From Erythrobacter sp. (GTDB lineage: Bacteria > Pseudomonadota > Alphaproteobacteria > Sphingomonadales > Sphingomonadaceae), in assembly GCA_030731635.1 (NCBI GenBank), contig JANQTR010000041.1, positions 1-23,770 of the forward strand: DNA of 23,770 nt. Direction: 5' to 3'. Position 1 is the first letter of the stretch. Every line of letters starts with the position of its first letter. The notes beneath the pieces were generated by a model, which was not told the DNA's origin, made no database searches, and was given only the letters and a program-made list of their open reading frames with translations. The position numbers and the translations under genes were made by a program. Of the stretch, positions 1 to 7,090 are shown in pieces.

Positions 1-54
1 ACTCAAAATCGAGTTTCGAAAGAAGTGCCAGTTCGAGTCTGGCCAGGGGCACCA
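1..54 (+). tRNA. tRNA-Leu (anticodon CAA), 3' part only
   Basis: The window opens inside a tRNA. Bases 2-8 read as an anticodon loop CT-CAA-AA, giving anticodon CAA (Leu, codon UUG). Base 1 pairs with base 9, the first of the 3' anticodon-stem bases 9-13. A 13-nt variable arm (14-26) folds as TTC-GAAA-GAA, as expected for a class II leucine tRNA. The T arm is perfect (stem GCCAG 27-31, loop TTCGAGT 32-38, stem CTGGC 39-43). The 3' acceptor strand (44-50), discriminator A51 and an encoded CCA (52-54) complete it. The 5' half lies outside the window. Confidence 0.93.
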
Positions 55-118
55 TCGCTGCTTTCCCACAAACCGCTTGTGCAGGACCTGCATGATTGGC
101 TAGCCCAAGGCAACGATC

Positions 119-1954
119 ATGCTGGAAACTCCATCCTATCACGCGATAGCGGCCATGGTCGTGACGATCGCTATGTTCATCGGCTTTGCCCGAGGGCGTT
201 ATCCTGAAGAAATCATCTCGCTCATCACCATCGCGGTGATCGGGGTGGGCCTGTATTTCGCGCCGCTGGCAGGTGGCAAACCGACCGATGGGCTGGCGAT
301 AGCGTTTGGCGGATTCGGGCATCAGGCGTTGATCACGATCTGTGCGCTGATGATCATGGGCCGGGGGTTGGTGGTGACCGGGGCGCTCGAACCGTTTGCG
401 CGATTGCTGGAAGGCGTGTTCCGGATCAATGGTCAGATCGGTCTGCTGGTTGCGTTGCTTATCGCCTTTGGTCTGTCGATGTTCGTCAATGATACGCCAG
501 TGATTGTACTCCTGCTGCCGATCCTGGTTGCGATTGCTGGCAAGGGGTTGATGGCGTCATCCAAGTCGTTGATGCCGATCAACGCTGCGGTGCTGATCGG
601 CGGGATGGCCAGCACTATCGGCACATCCACCAATATTCTGGTGGTTTCGATTGCATCCGATATCGGGATGCGGACCTTCGGTGTGTTCGAATTCACCCCG
701 ATTGTCCTGATCGCAGCTATTGTTGCGCTGCCATACCTGTGGCTGGTGATGCCGCGCCTGCTGCGCGATAATAGTGTGGTGGCTGATAACGTCCTGAGGA
801 TTTTTCACACGCGGTTGCGGGTCGGCAGCAACAGTATGCTGGCTGGGGCAGAAATGTCGGAAATCCAGCCAAAGCTCCCCAAGGGAATAACGTTTCACGA
901 CATAGCAGGGGGCCCGTTGCAGCCCGAACAGCGCCTGCATATTTCTGGTACTCACGAAGCACTCGAAGAAGCTGCGCGCGTGTTGAAGGGCGAGCTTGCT
1001 CCCAGTTGGGTGCTTGACCGGATTCGCCGGGTCTCCGCGGCGCGTGGTGAAGATATCGTCGCGGTAGAAATGACGGCGACCGCTGATTCGCGCCTTATTT
1101 CGCGCACATTGGTCAGTTCGGGGATTGCCGATCTTTACGGTGTCGCCGTGCTTGGCATCCATCGGCCTGAACGGGTTTTGGGGGAACGCGAACTTTACAC
1201 CGAAGAAGGCGACCTTGCGATCCTTGAAGGTGATGTGCTGCTGGTGATGGGGATAGAGGACGATCTTGAAGCTTTCGCCCGCAATGATGGTCTGCTTCGG
1301 CTCGAAGGCGCGCGTGAAATGCCGCGCCGCTCGAAGGCGGTTCTGGCAGGCGCAATCATGGTCGGCGCGATTGCCACCGCTTCGATTGGCCTGCCGTGGT
1401 TTGATGCCAGTGGCTATGCGCCGATCAAGCTTCCGATTGCCATTTCCGCGCTGGCGGGCGCTATCGTGATGTTCGTGACTGGCTGTGTGAAGTTTGACCG
1501 CGTTGGCCGTGCGCTTTCGGCCAAGGTCATTGTGCTGATTGCCGCCAGTATCGCAATTGGCCGCGTCATTGACGCCAGCGGCGCGGCCGAATGGTTGGGG
1601 CAGGCATTGTCGCTGGGACTTGCCTATCTACCGCCTGCCTTGGTGCTGTCGGCGATCATGCTGTTTGTCACGATTGTCACCAATTTCGCATCAAACGCGA
1701 CTGCGGCCACCATTGGCACCCCGATTGCGTTCAGCATCGCGAGCGAACTGGGCCTGCCGCCAGAACCGCTGGTGCTGGCGGTGCTGTTCGGGTGCAACCT
1801 GTGTTACGCTACGCCGATTGCGTATCAGACCAATATGCTGATCATGTCCGAAGGCGGCTATGAATTCGGCGATTACTTGCGTGCAGGCGTGCCGCTGGTG
1901 GCTTTGATGGTGACGGTGCTCTCGGTGCTGCTGGCGTTGTGGTACGGGTTGTAG
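119..1954 (+). CDS. SLC13-family anion permease with central RCK_C (TrkA-C) domains
   Basis: A 611-residue polytopic inner-membrane permease of the SLC13/CitMHS/ArsB (ion transporter) superfamily. The N-terminal half (about residues 8-212) holds several hydrophobic segments with family-like elements VNDTP and GTSTNILV. A hydrophilic middle (about 213-403) resembles two RCK_C/TrkA-C regulatory domains, including ILEGDVLLVMG near its end. The C-terminal half is again membrane-embedded, with TNFASNATAATIGTPIA and CNLCYATPIAYQTNMLI forming the second inverted-repeat substrate/Na+ site. This two-halves-plus-RCK_C design is common in bacterial SLC13 permeases. The substrate (sulfate, dicarboxylate or another anion) cannot be read from sequence. 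The ATG at 119 follows an AAGG at 107-110, and the M20 hydrolase begins 26 nt after the stop, so the two are probably co-transcribed. Confidence 0.88.
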   Translation: MLETPSYHAIAAMVVTIAMFIGFARGRYPEEIISLITIAVIGVGLYFAPLAGGKPTDGLAIAFGGFGHQALITICALMIMGRGLVVTGALEPFARLLEGVFRINGQIGLLVALLIAFGLSMFVNDTPVIVLLLPILVAIAGKGLMASSKSLMPINAAVLIGGMASTIGTSTNILVVSIASDIGMRTFGVFEFTPIVLIAAIVALPYLWLVMPRLLRDNSVVADNVLRIFHTRLRVGSNSMLAGAEMSEIQPKLPKGITFHDIAGGPLQPEQRLHISGTHEALEEAARVLKGELAPSWVLDRIRRVSAARGEDIVAVEMTATADSRLISRTLVSSGIADLYGVAVLGIHRPERVLGERELYTEEGDLAILEGDVLLVMGIEDDLEAFARNDGLLRLEGAREMPRRSKAVLAGAIMVGAIATASIGLPWFDASGYAPIKLPIAISALAGAIVMFVTGCVKFDRVGRALSAKVIVLIAASIAIGRVIDASGAAEWLGQALSLGLAYLPPALVLSAIMLFVTIVTNFASNATAATIGTPIAFSIASELGLPPEPLVLAVLFGCNLCYATPIAYQTNMLIMSEGGYEFGDYLRAGVPLVALMVTVLSVLLALWYGL

Positions 1955-1980
1955 GCGCGAAGCAAAACAGGGAGACGAGC

Positions 1981-3297
1981 ATGAAACTGGCATTCGGACT
2001 GATGGGCATAAGCGTGCTGGCGTTGGCCGCGCCGGCGCAGGCAGATGAACTGCGCGATGCCGTGGCGGCTGACATGCCCGAATTGGTGGCGCTGTATCAG
2101 GATCTTCATGCTAATCCCGAACTCAGCTTTCAGGAGGTCGAAACCGCCAAGAAACTCGCCGCCCGCGCCCGCGCGCTTGGGTTTGAGGTGACCGAAGGCG
2201 TCGGCAAGACCGGTGTGGTCGCCGTGATGCGCAACGGCGCTGGCCCCACGGTCATGCTGCGCGCCGACATGGATGGGCTTCCGGTGATCGAACAGACTGG
2301 GCTGCCCTATGCTTCCAAACGCCGCGCCGTGCCCGCCACTGGCATCGAGACCGGGGTGATGCACGCCTGCGGCCACGATACCCACATGACCGCATGGATT
2401 GGCACGGCCCAATTGCTGGCTGAGCGCCGCGACCAATGGTCAGGCACGCTAGTCATGATCCTCCAACCGGCCGAGGAAATTGGCGAGGGTGCCAAGGCCA
2501 TGCTCGATGACGGGCTGTATACCCGCTTTCCGAAACCTGATTATGTGCTTGCCTTCCATGATGCCGCACAGGCGCCCGCCGGGTTTATTGGCTATTCCAA
2601 GGGTTTTGCGCTGGCCAATGTCGATAGCGTTGACGTGATCGTGCCGGGGGTGGGCGGCCACGGCGCCTATCCGCACACCACCAAAGACCCGATCGTGATC
2701 GCGTCAAGCATCGTGATGCGCTTGCAAACGCTGGTCAGCCGCGAACTTGACCCACAGGAACCCGCCGTTGTCACCGTCGGCAGTTTTCAGGCGGGATCGA
2801 AGCACAATATCATCCCCGATGAAGCCCGGCTTCAGCTGACCGTGCGTAGCTATTCGGACGAGACGCGCAAACACTTGCTTGATGGGATCGCGCGGATCGC
2901 GAAGGGCGAAGCACTCGCCGCCGGAATGCCCGAAGACAAGCTGCCCAAGGTGACTGTCGCCGATCCCTATACGCCCGCGACCTACAACACGCCCGAATTT
3001 ACCGAAACCGTGATGGCGGGCCTCAAACCCCGGTTCGAAGGCCGGGTGTTCGAAACGCCGAGCGTGATGGGTGGCGAGGATTTCAGCCAGTTTTACCGCG
3101 CTGACCGCGAAAACGTGGAATCGCTGATCTTCTGGGTCGGCGGCGTGCGAGCGAGCGAATGGGAAAAGTCACAGAAGGGCGAGATTCAGTTGCCCTCGTT
3201 GCACTCCCCTTTCTGGGCGCCCGATGCCCCGGTGGTGATCGCCACCGCTACCGAGGCTCTGACTGCCGCGACGCTGGAATTGATGCCTAAGGGCTGA
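1981..3297 (+). CDS. Exported M20 family metallo-amidohydrolase/carboxypeptidase
   Basis: A 438-residue M20D-type amidohydrolase (hippurate hydrolase/IAA-amino-acid hydrolase/AbgB-like) that cleaves amide bonds in N-acylated amino acids or peptides. Residues 1-21 are a signal peptide (Lys2, hydrophobic core, APAQA then DEL), so the enzyme is probably periplasmic. The expected metal ligands are visible: Cys130 and His132 in MHACGHDTH (127-135), Glu165/Glu166 in PAEE, His193 in AFHDA, and His408 in LHSPF. Dimerisation-domain motif GGHGAYPH and the late MGGEDFSQF (Glu366) also fit the family. The start at 1981 is preferred over an upstream in-frame start at 1939 because it follows CAGGGAGACGAGC (SD-like GGGAG) and begins the signal peptide. 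Its natural substrate is not apparent; the adjacent anion permease hints at uptake of the released acid (inference). Confidence 0.92.
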   Translation: MKLAFGLMGISVLALAAPAQADELRDAVAADMPELVALYQDLHANPELSFQEVETAKKLAARARALGFEVTEGVGKTGVVAVMRNGAGPTVMLRADMDGLPVIEQTGLPYASKRRAVPATGIETGVMHACGHDTHMTAWIGTAQLLAERRDQWSGTLVMILQPAEEIGEGAKAMLDDGLYTRFPKPDYVLAFHDAAQAPAGFIGYSKGFALANVDSVDVIVPGVGGHGAYPHTTKDPIVIASSIVMRLQTLVSRELDPQEPAVVTVGSFQAGSKHNIIPDEARLQLTVRSYSDETRKHLLDGIARIAKGEALAAGMPEDKLPKVTVADPYTPATYNTPEFTETVMAGLKPRFEGRVFETPSVMGGEDFSQFYRADRENVESLIFWVGGVRASEWEKSQKGEIQLPSLHSPFWAPDAPVVIATATEALTAATLELMPKG

Positions 3298-3313
3298 AGG
3301 TATCAGTTATCGC

Positions 3314-3380
3314 CGCTCATCCTGAGCTTGTCGAAGGATGGGTTTGGCGCAAGCATGCTTCGACAAGCTCAGCATGAGCG
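3314..3380. repeat. Dispersed inverted repeat (CTGAGCTTGTCGAAG type)
   Basis: Arms at 3314-3336 and 3358-3380 are 23 nt each and complementary except for one mismatch, separated by 21 nt. The core CTGAGCTTGTCGAAG / CTTCGACAAGCTCAG is a word I recognise as a frequent intergenic repeat in sphingomonads and other alphaproteobacteria. It lies 16 nt after the M20 hydrolase stop, between convergent genes, and could stabilise the 3' end of the mRNA. Copy number in this genome cannot be judged from one window. Confidence 0.7.
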
Positions 3381-3405
3381 AGCCTTACGGCTTGGTTCAA
3401 AAATT

Positions 3406-3452
3406 CGGCCGCCGGGACGCGCCTGTAAAGGAGCATTCCGGCGGCCGTTTCT
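3406..3452. terminator. GC-rich hairpin, probable bidirectional terminator
   Basis: Perfect 10-bp arms CGGCCGCCGG (3406-3415) and CCGGCGGCCG (3438-3447) enclose a 22-nt loop. On the plus strand the right arm is followed by TTTCT. On the minus strand the exit side reads GAATTTTTGAAC. It sits between the plus-strand permease/M20 unit and the minus-strand small gene, as a shared terminator for convergent transcription would. The loop is long for an efficient intrinsic terminator, so strength is uncertain. Confidence 0.55.
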
Positions 3453-3485
3453 CCTCCCCAGGAGAACTGTGAAACAGGGGTAGCC

Positions 3486-3665
3486 CTACGAAGGGACGTA
3501 GGTGCCCAGCCGGTGGTGCAGGGCGTTGATCTTGGCCAGCTCTTCGCGGTCTTCGGTCGCGCGGGCGTGGCTTTCCAACGCGCGGCGCAGCAGCTTCATG
3601 TCAGCCGTCGACAGCAGCGCGCGGGCGCGGGCGGGTTCGGTCTTTGGGGTATCAGTATCACTCAT
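3486..3665 (-). CDS. Small uncharacterised protein, 59 aa, downstream of aceA
   Basis: A complete 59-residue reading frame on the minus strand, beginning MSDTDTPKTEPARARALLST and ending GTYVPS. The ATG at 3665 is preceded by a good Shine-Dalgarno sequence (GAGGAG, 7-8 nt upstream). The protein is charged, with an Ala/Arg/Glu/Leu-rich central stretch (about 13-50) predicted to be helical, and has no signal peptide or membrane segment. It lies in the same direction as aceA, 151 nt downstream of the aceA stop, with a strong hairpin between them, so it may be read through from aceA or have its own promoter. I do not recognise a named family. A larger plus-strand frame over the same bases looks like a shadow. 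Confidence 0.68.
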   Translation of the reverse strand: MSDTDTPKTEPARARALLSTADMKLLRRALESHARATEDREELAKINALHHRLGTYVPS

Positions 3666-3713
3666 CTCAAACTCCTCGGGCGGCGTTGCACACCCATGCC
3701 CTTATGCGTTTCA

Positions 3714-3756
3714 GCAGCCAACCGGAAGGCCGCAAGTGCACTTTCCGGTTGGCTGC
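3714..3756. terminator. Perfect 14-bp hairpin between aceA and the 59-aa gene
   Basis: Bases 3714-3727 (GCAGCCAACCGGAA) are the exact reverse complement of 3743-3756, with a 15-nt loop. It is about 60 nt past the aceA stop on the aceA strand. No run of T follows on either strand, so this may be a partial terminator, a processing site, or a stabiliser that protects aceA mRNA from 3' decay and sets a lower level of the downstream small gene. The function is inferred. Confidence 0.5.
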
Positions 3757-3816
3757 GAGCGGGCATCCTCATGCTGCTAACCGTCATCTGCGGCCATTCA
3801 GCGTCCCACCTGCGAA

Positions 3817-5415
3817 TTAGGCTGCTTCGAATTGATTCATGGTGTTGTGTGCGCCGCCCGCCTTCAGGGCCGCTTCGCCAGCGAAGTATTCCTTGTGATC
3901 ATCGCCGATATCGCTGCCCGACATGTTCTGGTGCTTCACGCAAGCGATGCCCTGACGGATTTCTTCACGCTGCACGTTCTTGACGTAGCCGAGCATTGCC
4001 TGCTCACCAAAATACTCGCGGGCGAGGTTATCAGTGCTGAGCGCTGCGGTGTGATAGGTCGGCAGAGTGATGAGGTGATGGAAAATCCCCGCCCGCGCCG
4101 CGCCATCGCGCTGGAAGGTGCGGATCTTCTCGTCAGCTTCGATGGCCAGCTCGGTGGCGTCATAATCCACACTCATCAGCTTGGCACGGTCATAGGCCGA
4201 CACATCCTTGCCCGCTTCGGCCCATGCGTCAAACACCTGCTGACGGAAATTGAGTGTCCAATTGAAGCTGGGCGAGTTGTTGTAGACAAGCTTGGCGTTC
4301 GGAACGACGTCGCGGATGCGGTCGACCATTTCGGCGATTTGTTCGACGTGTGGCTTTTCGGTCTCGATCCACAGCAAGTCGGCGCCGTTCTGGAGCGATG
4401 TGATGCAGTCGAGCACCACGCGGTCCACCCCCGTGCCAGCGCGGAACTGGAACAGGTTTGACGGCAGACGCTTGGGCGACAGGAGCTTGCCATCGCGGCT
4501 GATGAAGACCTGACCATTGCTGATGTTGGCCGGATCGACCTCGTCGCAATCGAGGAAGCTGTTGTATTGGTCGCCAAGGTCACCGGGCTCTTTCGAGAAG
4601 GCAATCTGCTTGGTCAGGCCAGCACCAAGCGAATCGGTGCGTGCCACGATGATGCCGTCTTCCACTCCCATTTCGAGGAAGGCATGGCGGCAGGCGCGGA
4701 TTTTCTGGAGGAAATCCTCATGCGGCACGGTGACCTTGCCGTCCTGGTGGCCGCACTGCTTTTCGTCCGACACCTGATTTTCGATCTGCAGCGCGCAGGC
4801 GCCCGCTTCGATCATCTTTTTTGCGAGCAGGTAAGTCGCCTCGGCATTGCCGAAGCCTGCGTCAATGTCGGCAATGATCGGCACCACGTGGGTCTCGTAA
4901 TTGTCGATGGCGTTTTCAAGGCGCTTGGCTTCGACAGCGTCACCTGCGGCACGGGCGGCGTCCAATGCGCGGAACATGCCGCCAAGTTCGCGGGCGTCGG
5001 CCTGTTTGAGGAAGGTGTAGAGTTCAGCAATCAACGCAGGCACCGAGGTTTTTTCGTGCATCGACTGATCGGGCAGGGGACCGAATTCGCTGCGCAACGC
5101 GGCGACCATCCAGCCCGACAGGTAGAGGTAGCGCTGCTTGGTGGTGCCGAAATGCTTTTTGATCGCGATCATCTTTTGTTGCGCGATAAAGCCATGCCAG
5201 CAGCCCAGCGACTGCGTGTATTCGGCCGGGTTGGCATCATAGGCGGCCATATCGTCGCGCATGATCTTGGCAGTGTGCTTGGCGATGTCGAGCCCGGTGG
5301 CGAAGCGGTTCTGGATCGCCATGCGCGCGGCGCTTTCCGGATCGATCGCGGCCCAGCTTGGTCCATTGGCGCTTACAATGTTACGCATGTGGGTGATGGT
5401 ATTCTGGTAAGTCAT
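3817..5415 (-). CDS. aceA: Isocitrate lyase (long, Pseudomonas-type)
   Basis: Isocitrate lyase splits isocitrate to glyoxylate and succinate, the first step of the cytosolic glyoxylate bypass used on acetate and fatty acids. The product is 532 residues, the length of the long form known from Pseudomonas, not the roughly 430-residue enterobacterial form. The catalytic loop reads KQCGHQDGKVTVPHEDF with Cys221 as the expected active-site base/acid. IVARTDSLGAGLTKQI and GDLGDQYNSFLDCDE are also characteristic of this subgroup. The start at 5415 (MTYQNTITHMRN) follows AGGAGCC on the minus strand. The frame stays open upstream to 5646, but that part overlaps the divergent regulator gene and lacks homology-like features. 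No malate synthase gene is in the window. It is divergent from the ScfR-type regulator, which probably controls it. Confidence 0.97.
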   Translation of the reverse strand: MTYQNTITHMRNIVSANGPSWAAIDPESAARMAIQNRFATGLDIAKHTAKIMRDDMAAYDANPAEYTQSLGCWHGFIAQQKMIAIKKHFGTTKQRYLYLSGWMVAALRSEFGPLPDQSMHEKTSVPALIAELYTFLKQADARELGGMFRALDAARAAGDAVEAKRLENAIDNYETHVVPIIADIDAGFGNAEATYLLAKKMIEAGACALQIENQVSDEKQCGHQDGKVTVPHEDFLQKIRACRHAFLEMGVEDGIIVARTDSLGAGLTKQIAFSKEPGDLGDQYNSFLDCDEVDPANISNGQVFISRDGKLLSPKRLPSNLFQFRAGTGVDRVVLDCITSLQNGADLLWIETEKPHVEQIAEMVDRIRDVVPNAKLVYNNSPSFNWTLNFRQQVFDAWAEAGKDVSAYDRAKLMSVDYDATELAIEADEKIRTFQRDGAARAGIFHHLITLPTYHTAALSTDNLAREYFGEQAMLGYVKNVQREEIRQGIACVKHQNMSGSDIGDDHKEYFAGEAALKAGGAHNTMNQFEAA

Positions 5416-5569
5416 GTAAGGCTCCTGTCCGTCCTGGGGAGTTGGCAAGTCAGCAAGACCTGCGCTGTCGGATGGAGAAGCTTTGGCGTGTTGCGGCGCA
5501 GCACAACAGGAAAACTTACAAAAATTCGTGTCGCTATGCCGACATTTGCCCATGATATTGTGTAAATCA

Positions 5570-5583
5570 GTAAATTTGTTTAC
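5570..5583. promoter_or_regulatory. Candidate operator in the aceA / scfR divergent spacer
   Basis: Within the 177-bp spacer, GTAAA (5570-5574) and TTTAC (5579-5583) form an inverted repeat with a 4-nt centre. An overlapping TGTAAA (5561-5566) and TTTACA (5579-5584) give a second, wider pairing. The element ends only 9 nt before the regulator's ATG and lies in the only AT-rich part of the spacer. Position and symmetry suit an autoregulatory site for the divergent XRE-family regulator that also affects aceA. A weak TTGTGT (5558-5563)-N17-TACAAG (5581-5586) pair would place transcription start at or next to the ATG. Confidence 0.5.
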
Positions 5584-5592
5584 AAGATTGGC

Positions 5593-6966
5593 ATGACTGA
5601 TACCAACCTCCTCGCCGGCCCTGCGCTGCGCCGCTTGCGCAAGCATGAAAGTCTGACTCAGGCCGCGATGGCAAGCGCGCTCGACATTTCTCCGTCCTAC
5701 CTCAACTTGATTGAGCGCAATCAGCGCCCGCTATCGGCCAATGTGCTGGTGCGGGTGATCGAACGGTTTGATTTCGACCCGCGAACCTTGCGCGAAGATG
5801 ATGCGATCGGCGGCATTGATGGGCTGATCCGGCGGATGACGGATAGGCGCTTCGCCGATCTGGGGATTGATCGCGAAGAGGTGCAGGAATTCCTGTCCGC
5901 TGCGCCGCAGGTCGCTGCCGCCTTTGCGCGGCTGTATGATACTGGAGGCAGCGGCATTGGAGGTGGCAGCAGCGGGTACTCCGAAAGCGGGGATGCCGCC
6001 GCCGCCGCGCGCCGCGTGATCGAACGCTGGCAAAACCACTTTGCCGATCTTGATCACGCCGCCGAAGATCTGGCCGATGAATTGCGCCTGTCGCGTGGAG
6101 AAATCAGCGCGGCCTTAAGCGAACGCTTGCGCGAAAAGCACCAGCTATCGGTGCGCATTCTCCCGGCTGAAGTGATGCCGGGGCAAGTCCACCGGCTCGA
6201 TCTCCACGCGCGGCAATTGCAGCTTTCCGAAATGCTGCCAGGTGCTGCGCGGCGATTCCAGATTGCGCGGCAGGTCGGCGCGCTGGAAATGCGTGAGGCG
6301 ATTGATGCGCTGGTGGCGGGCGCTAACCTGACCTCGTCCGACGGGAGCGATGCGTTGCGCGAACATATCACCGATTACCTCGCGGGTGCGCTGCTGCTCC
6401 CCTATCGTCGGTTTCTGCGCGCCTGTGAGGCAACCGGGTATGATCTGGCGGTGTTGCAACGACGCTTTGCCGTCAGCTTTGATCAGGTGGCAGAACGGTT
6501 GACCACCTTGGGCCGCGTGGGTGAACGCGGGTTGCCGTTTTTCACCGCGACTATCGACCGGGCAGGACGGATGACGCATTTCACCGCTGGTGGCAGCGGG
6601 GCGATCTACCCGCTTGATGGTGCGCGTTGGCCTGCCTGGGTGCCCTTTGCCGCATTTGAACGTCCGGGCAGTGTGTTGACGCAGGCGGTCACGTTTGGCG
6701 AAGGCGAAGGTGCAGCCCGGCACTGGTTCACGATTACCCGCACGGTTGATGGCGACGGCGTAAGTTGCGCGGGTCGCCGCGCTGTGGTCTTGGGGATCGA
6801 GGCGCGCTTTGCTGGCGACCTCGCGCTTGCGCGCGGGGTCTCGCTTGATCGGGCCGATGCGGTCCCGCTTGGCACGCCGTGCGGCCGCTGCGGACGAACC
6901 GAATGCCTGACGCCGGCGCCTGCGCGGCTCGCCACCACTTTGGCCAGCGCGCGAGCCAGATACTGA
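5593..6966 (+). CDS. XRE-family short-chain fatty acyl transcriptional regulator (ScfR/RamB-like)
   Basis: A 457-residue cytoplasmic DNA-binding regulator. Residues about 8-65 are an XRE helix-turn-helix (LRKHESLTQAAMASALDISP, then YLNLIERNQRPLSA). The middle resembles the ImmA/IrrE-like region of this family: REHITDYLAGALLLPYRRF matches the conserved helix that follows the zinc site, but I see no HExxH, so a protease function is unlikely. The C-terminus carries the DUF2083-type cysteine cluster CGRCGRTEC. Family members such as RamB and ScfR control acetate, propionate and glyoxylate-cycle genes in response to acyl-CoA status. Divergent placement beside aceA supports that role here. No convincing Shine-Dalgarno precedes the ATG; translation may be leaderless. 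The start agrees with the family N-terminus. Confidence 0.9.
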   Translation: MTDTNLLAGPALRRLRKHESLTQAAMASALDISPSYLNLIERNQRPLSANVLVRVIERFDFDPRTLREDDAIGGIDGLIRRMTDRRFADLGIDREEVQEFLSAAPQVAAAFARLYDTGGSGIGGGSSGYSESGDAAAAARRVIERWQNHFADLDHAAEDLADELRLSRGEISAALSERLREKHQLSVRILPAEVMPGQVHRLDLHARQLQLSEMLPGAARRFQIARQVGALEMREAIDALVAGANLTSSDGSDALREHITDYLAGALLLPYRRFLRACEATGYDLAVLQRRFAVSFDQVAERLTTLGRVGERGLPFFTATIDRAGRMTHFTAGGSGAIYPLDGARWPAWVPFAAFERPGSVLTQAVTFGEGEGAARHWFTITRTVDGDGVSCAGRRAVVLGIEARFAGDLALARGVSLDRADAVPLGTPCGRCGRTECLTPAPARLATTLASARARY

Positions 6967-7017
6967 CGCAGCGTTAACCCTTGAAGCCCGCACAAAAGCA
7001 GGGATCGGGCGGACGGT

Positions 7018-7067
7018 GTAAAGTTTACCGACACTTAATGTCTGGGGCCTAAGACGGGATTAAATCC
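7018..7067. promoter_or_regulatory. Cluster of three short palindromes upstream of the EPS operon
   Basis: The 124-bp gap before the sugar transferase gene holds three small inverted repeats in 50 bp: GTAAA-G-TTTAC (7018-7028), GACA-CTTAA-TGTC (7030-7042) and GGATT-A-AATCC (7057-7067). This is the only regulatory-looking sequence before a four-gene overlapping operon. No sigma-54 GG-N10-GC promoter core was found here despite the sigma-54-type regulator encoded in the operon. Regulator identity is unknown. Confidence 0.35.
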
Positions 7068-7090
7068 TGTACCAAAGGCCAACCTGTTCG

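Noticed and set aside
3502..3983. Plus-strand frames of 92 and 156 aa after the M20 hydrolase
   Set aside because: They cover the minus-strand 59-aa gene, a hairpin and the aceA 3' end, have no SD, and are of shadow composition. The minus-strand frame has a good SD.
4567..5565. 332-aa open frame on the plus strand
   Set aside because: It is antisense to aceA, whose conserved protein explains the sequence; its start lies inside aceA and no domain is recognisable.
5416..5646. N-terminal extension of aceA by 77 codons
   Set aside because: The extension overlaps the divergent regulator and its operator; the family N-terminus and SD both point to 5415.
6967..7090. Sigma-54 promoter for the EPS operon
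   Set aside because: I looked for GG-N10-GC in the upstream gap and found no acceptable match.
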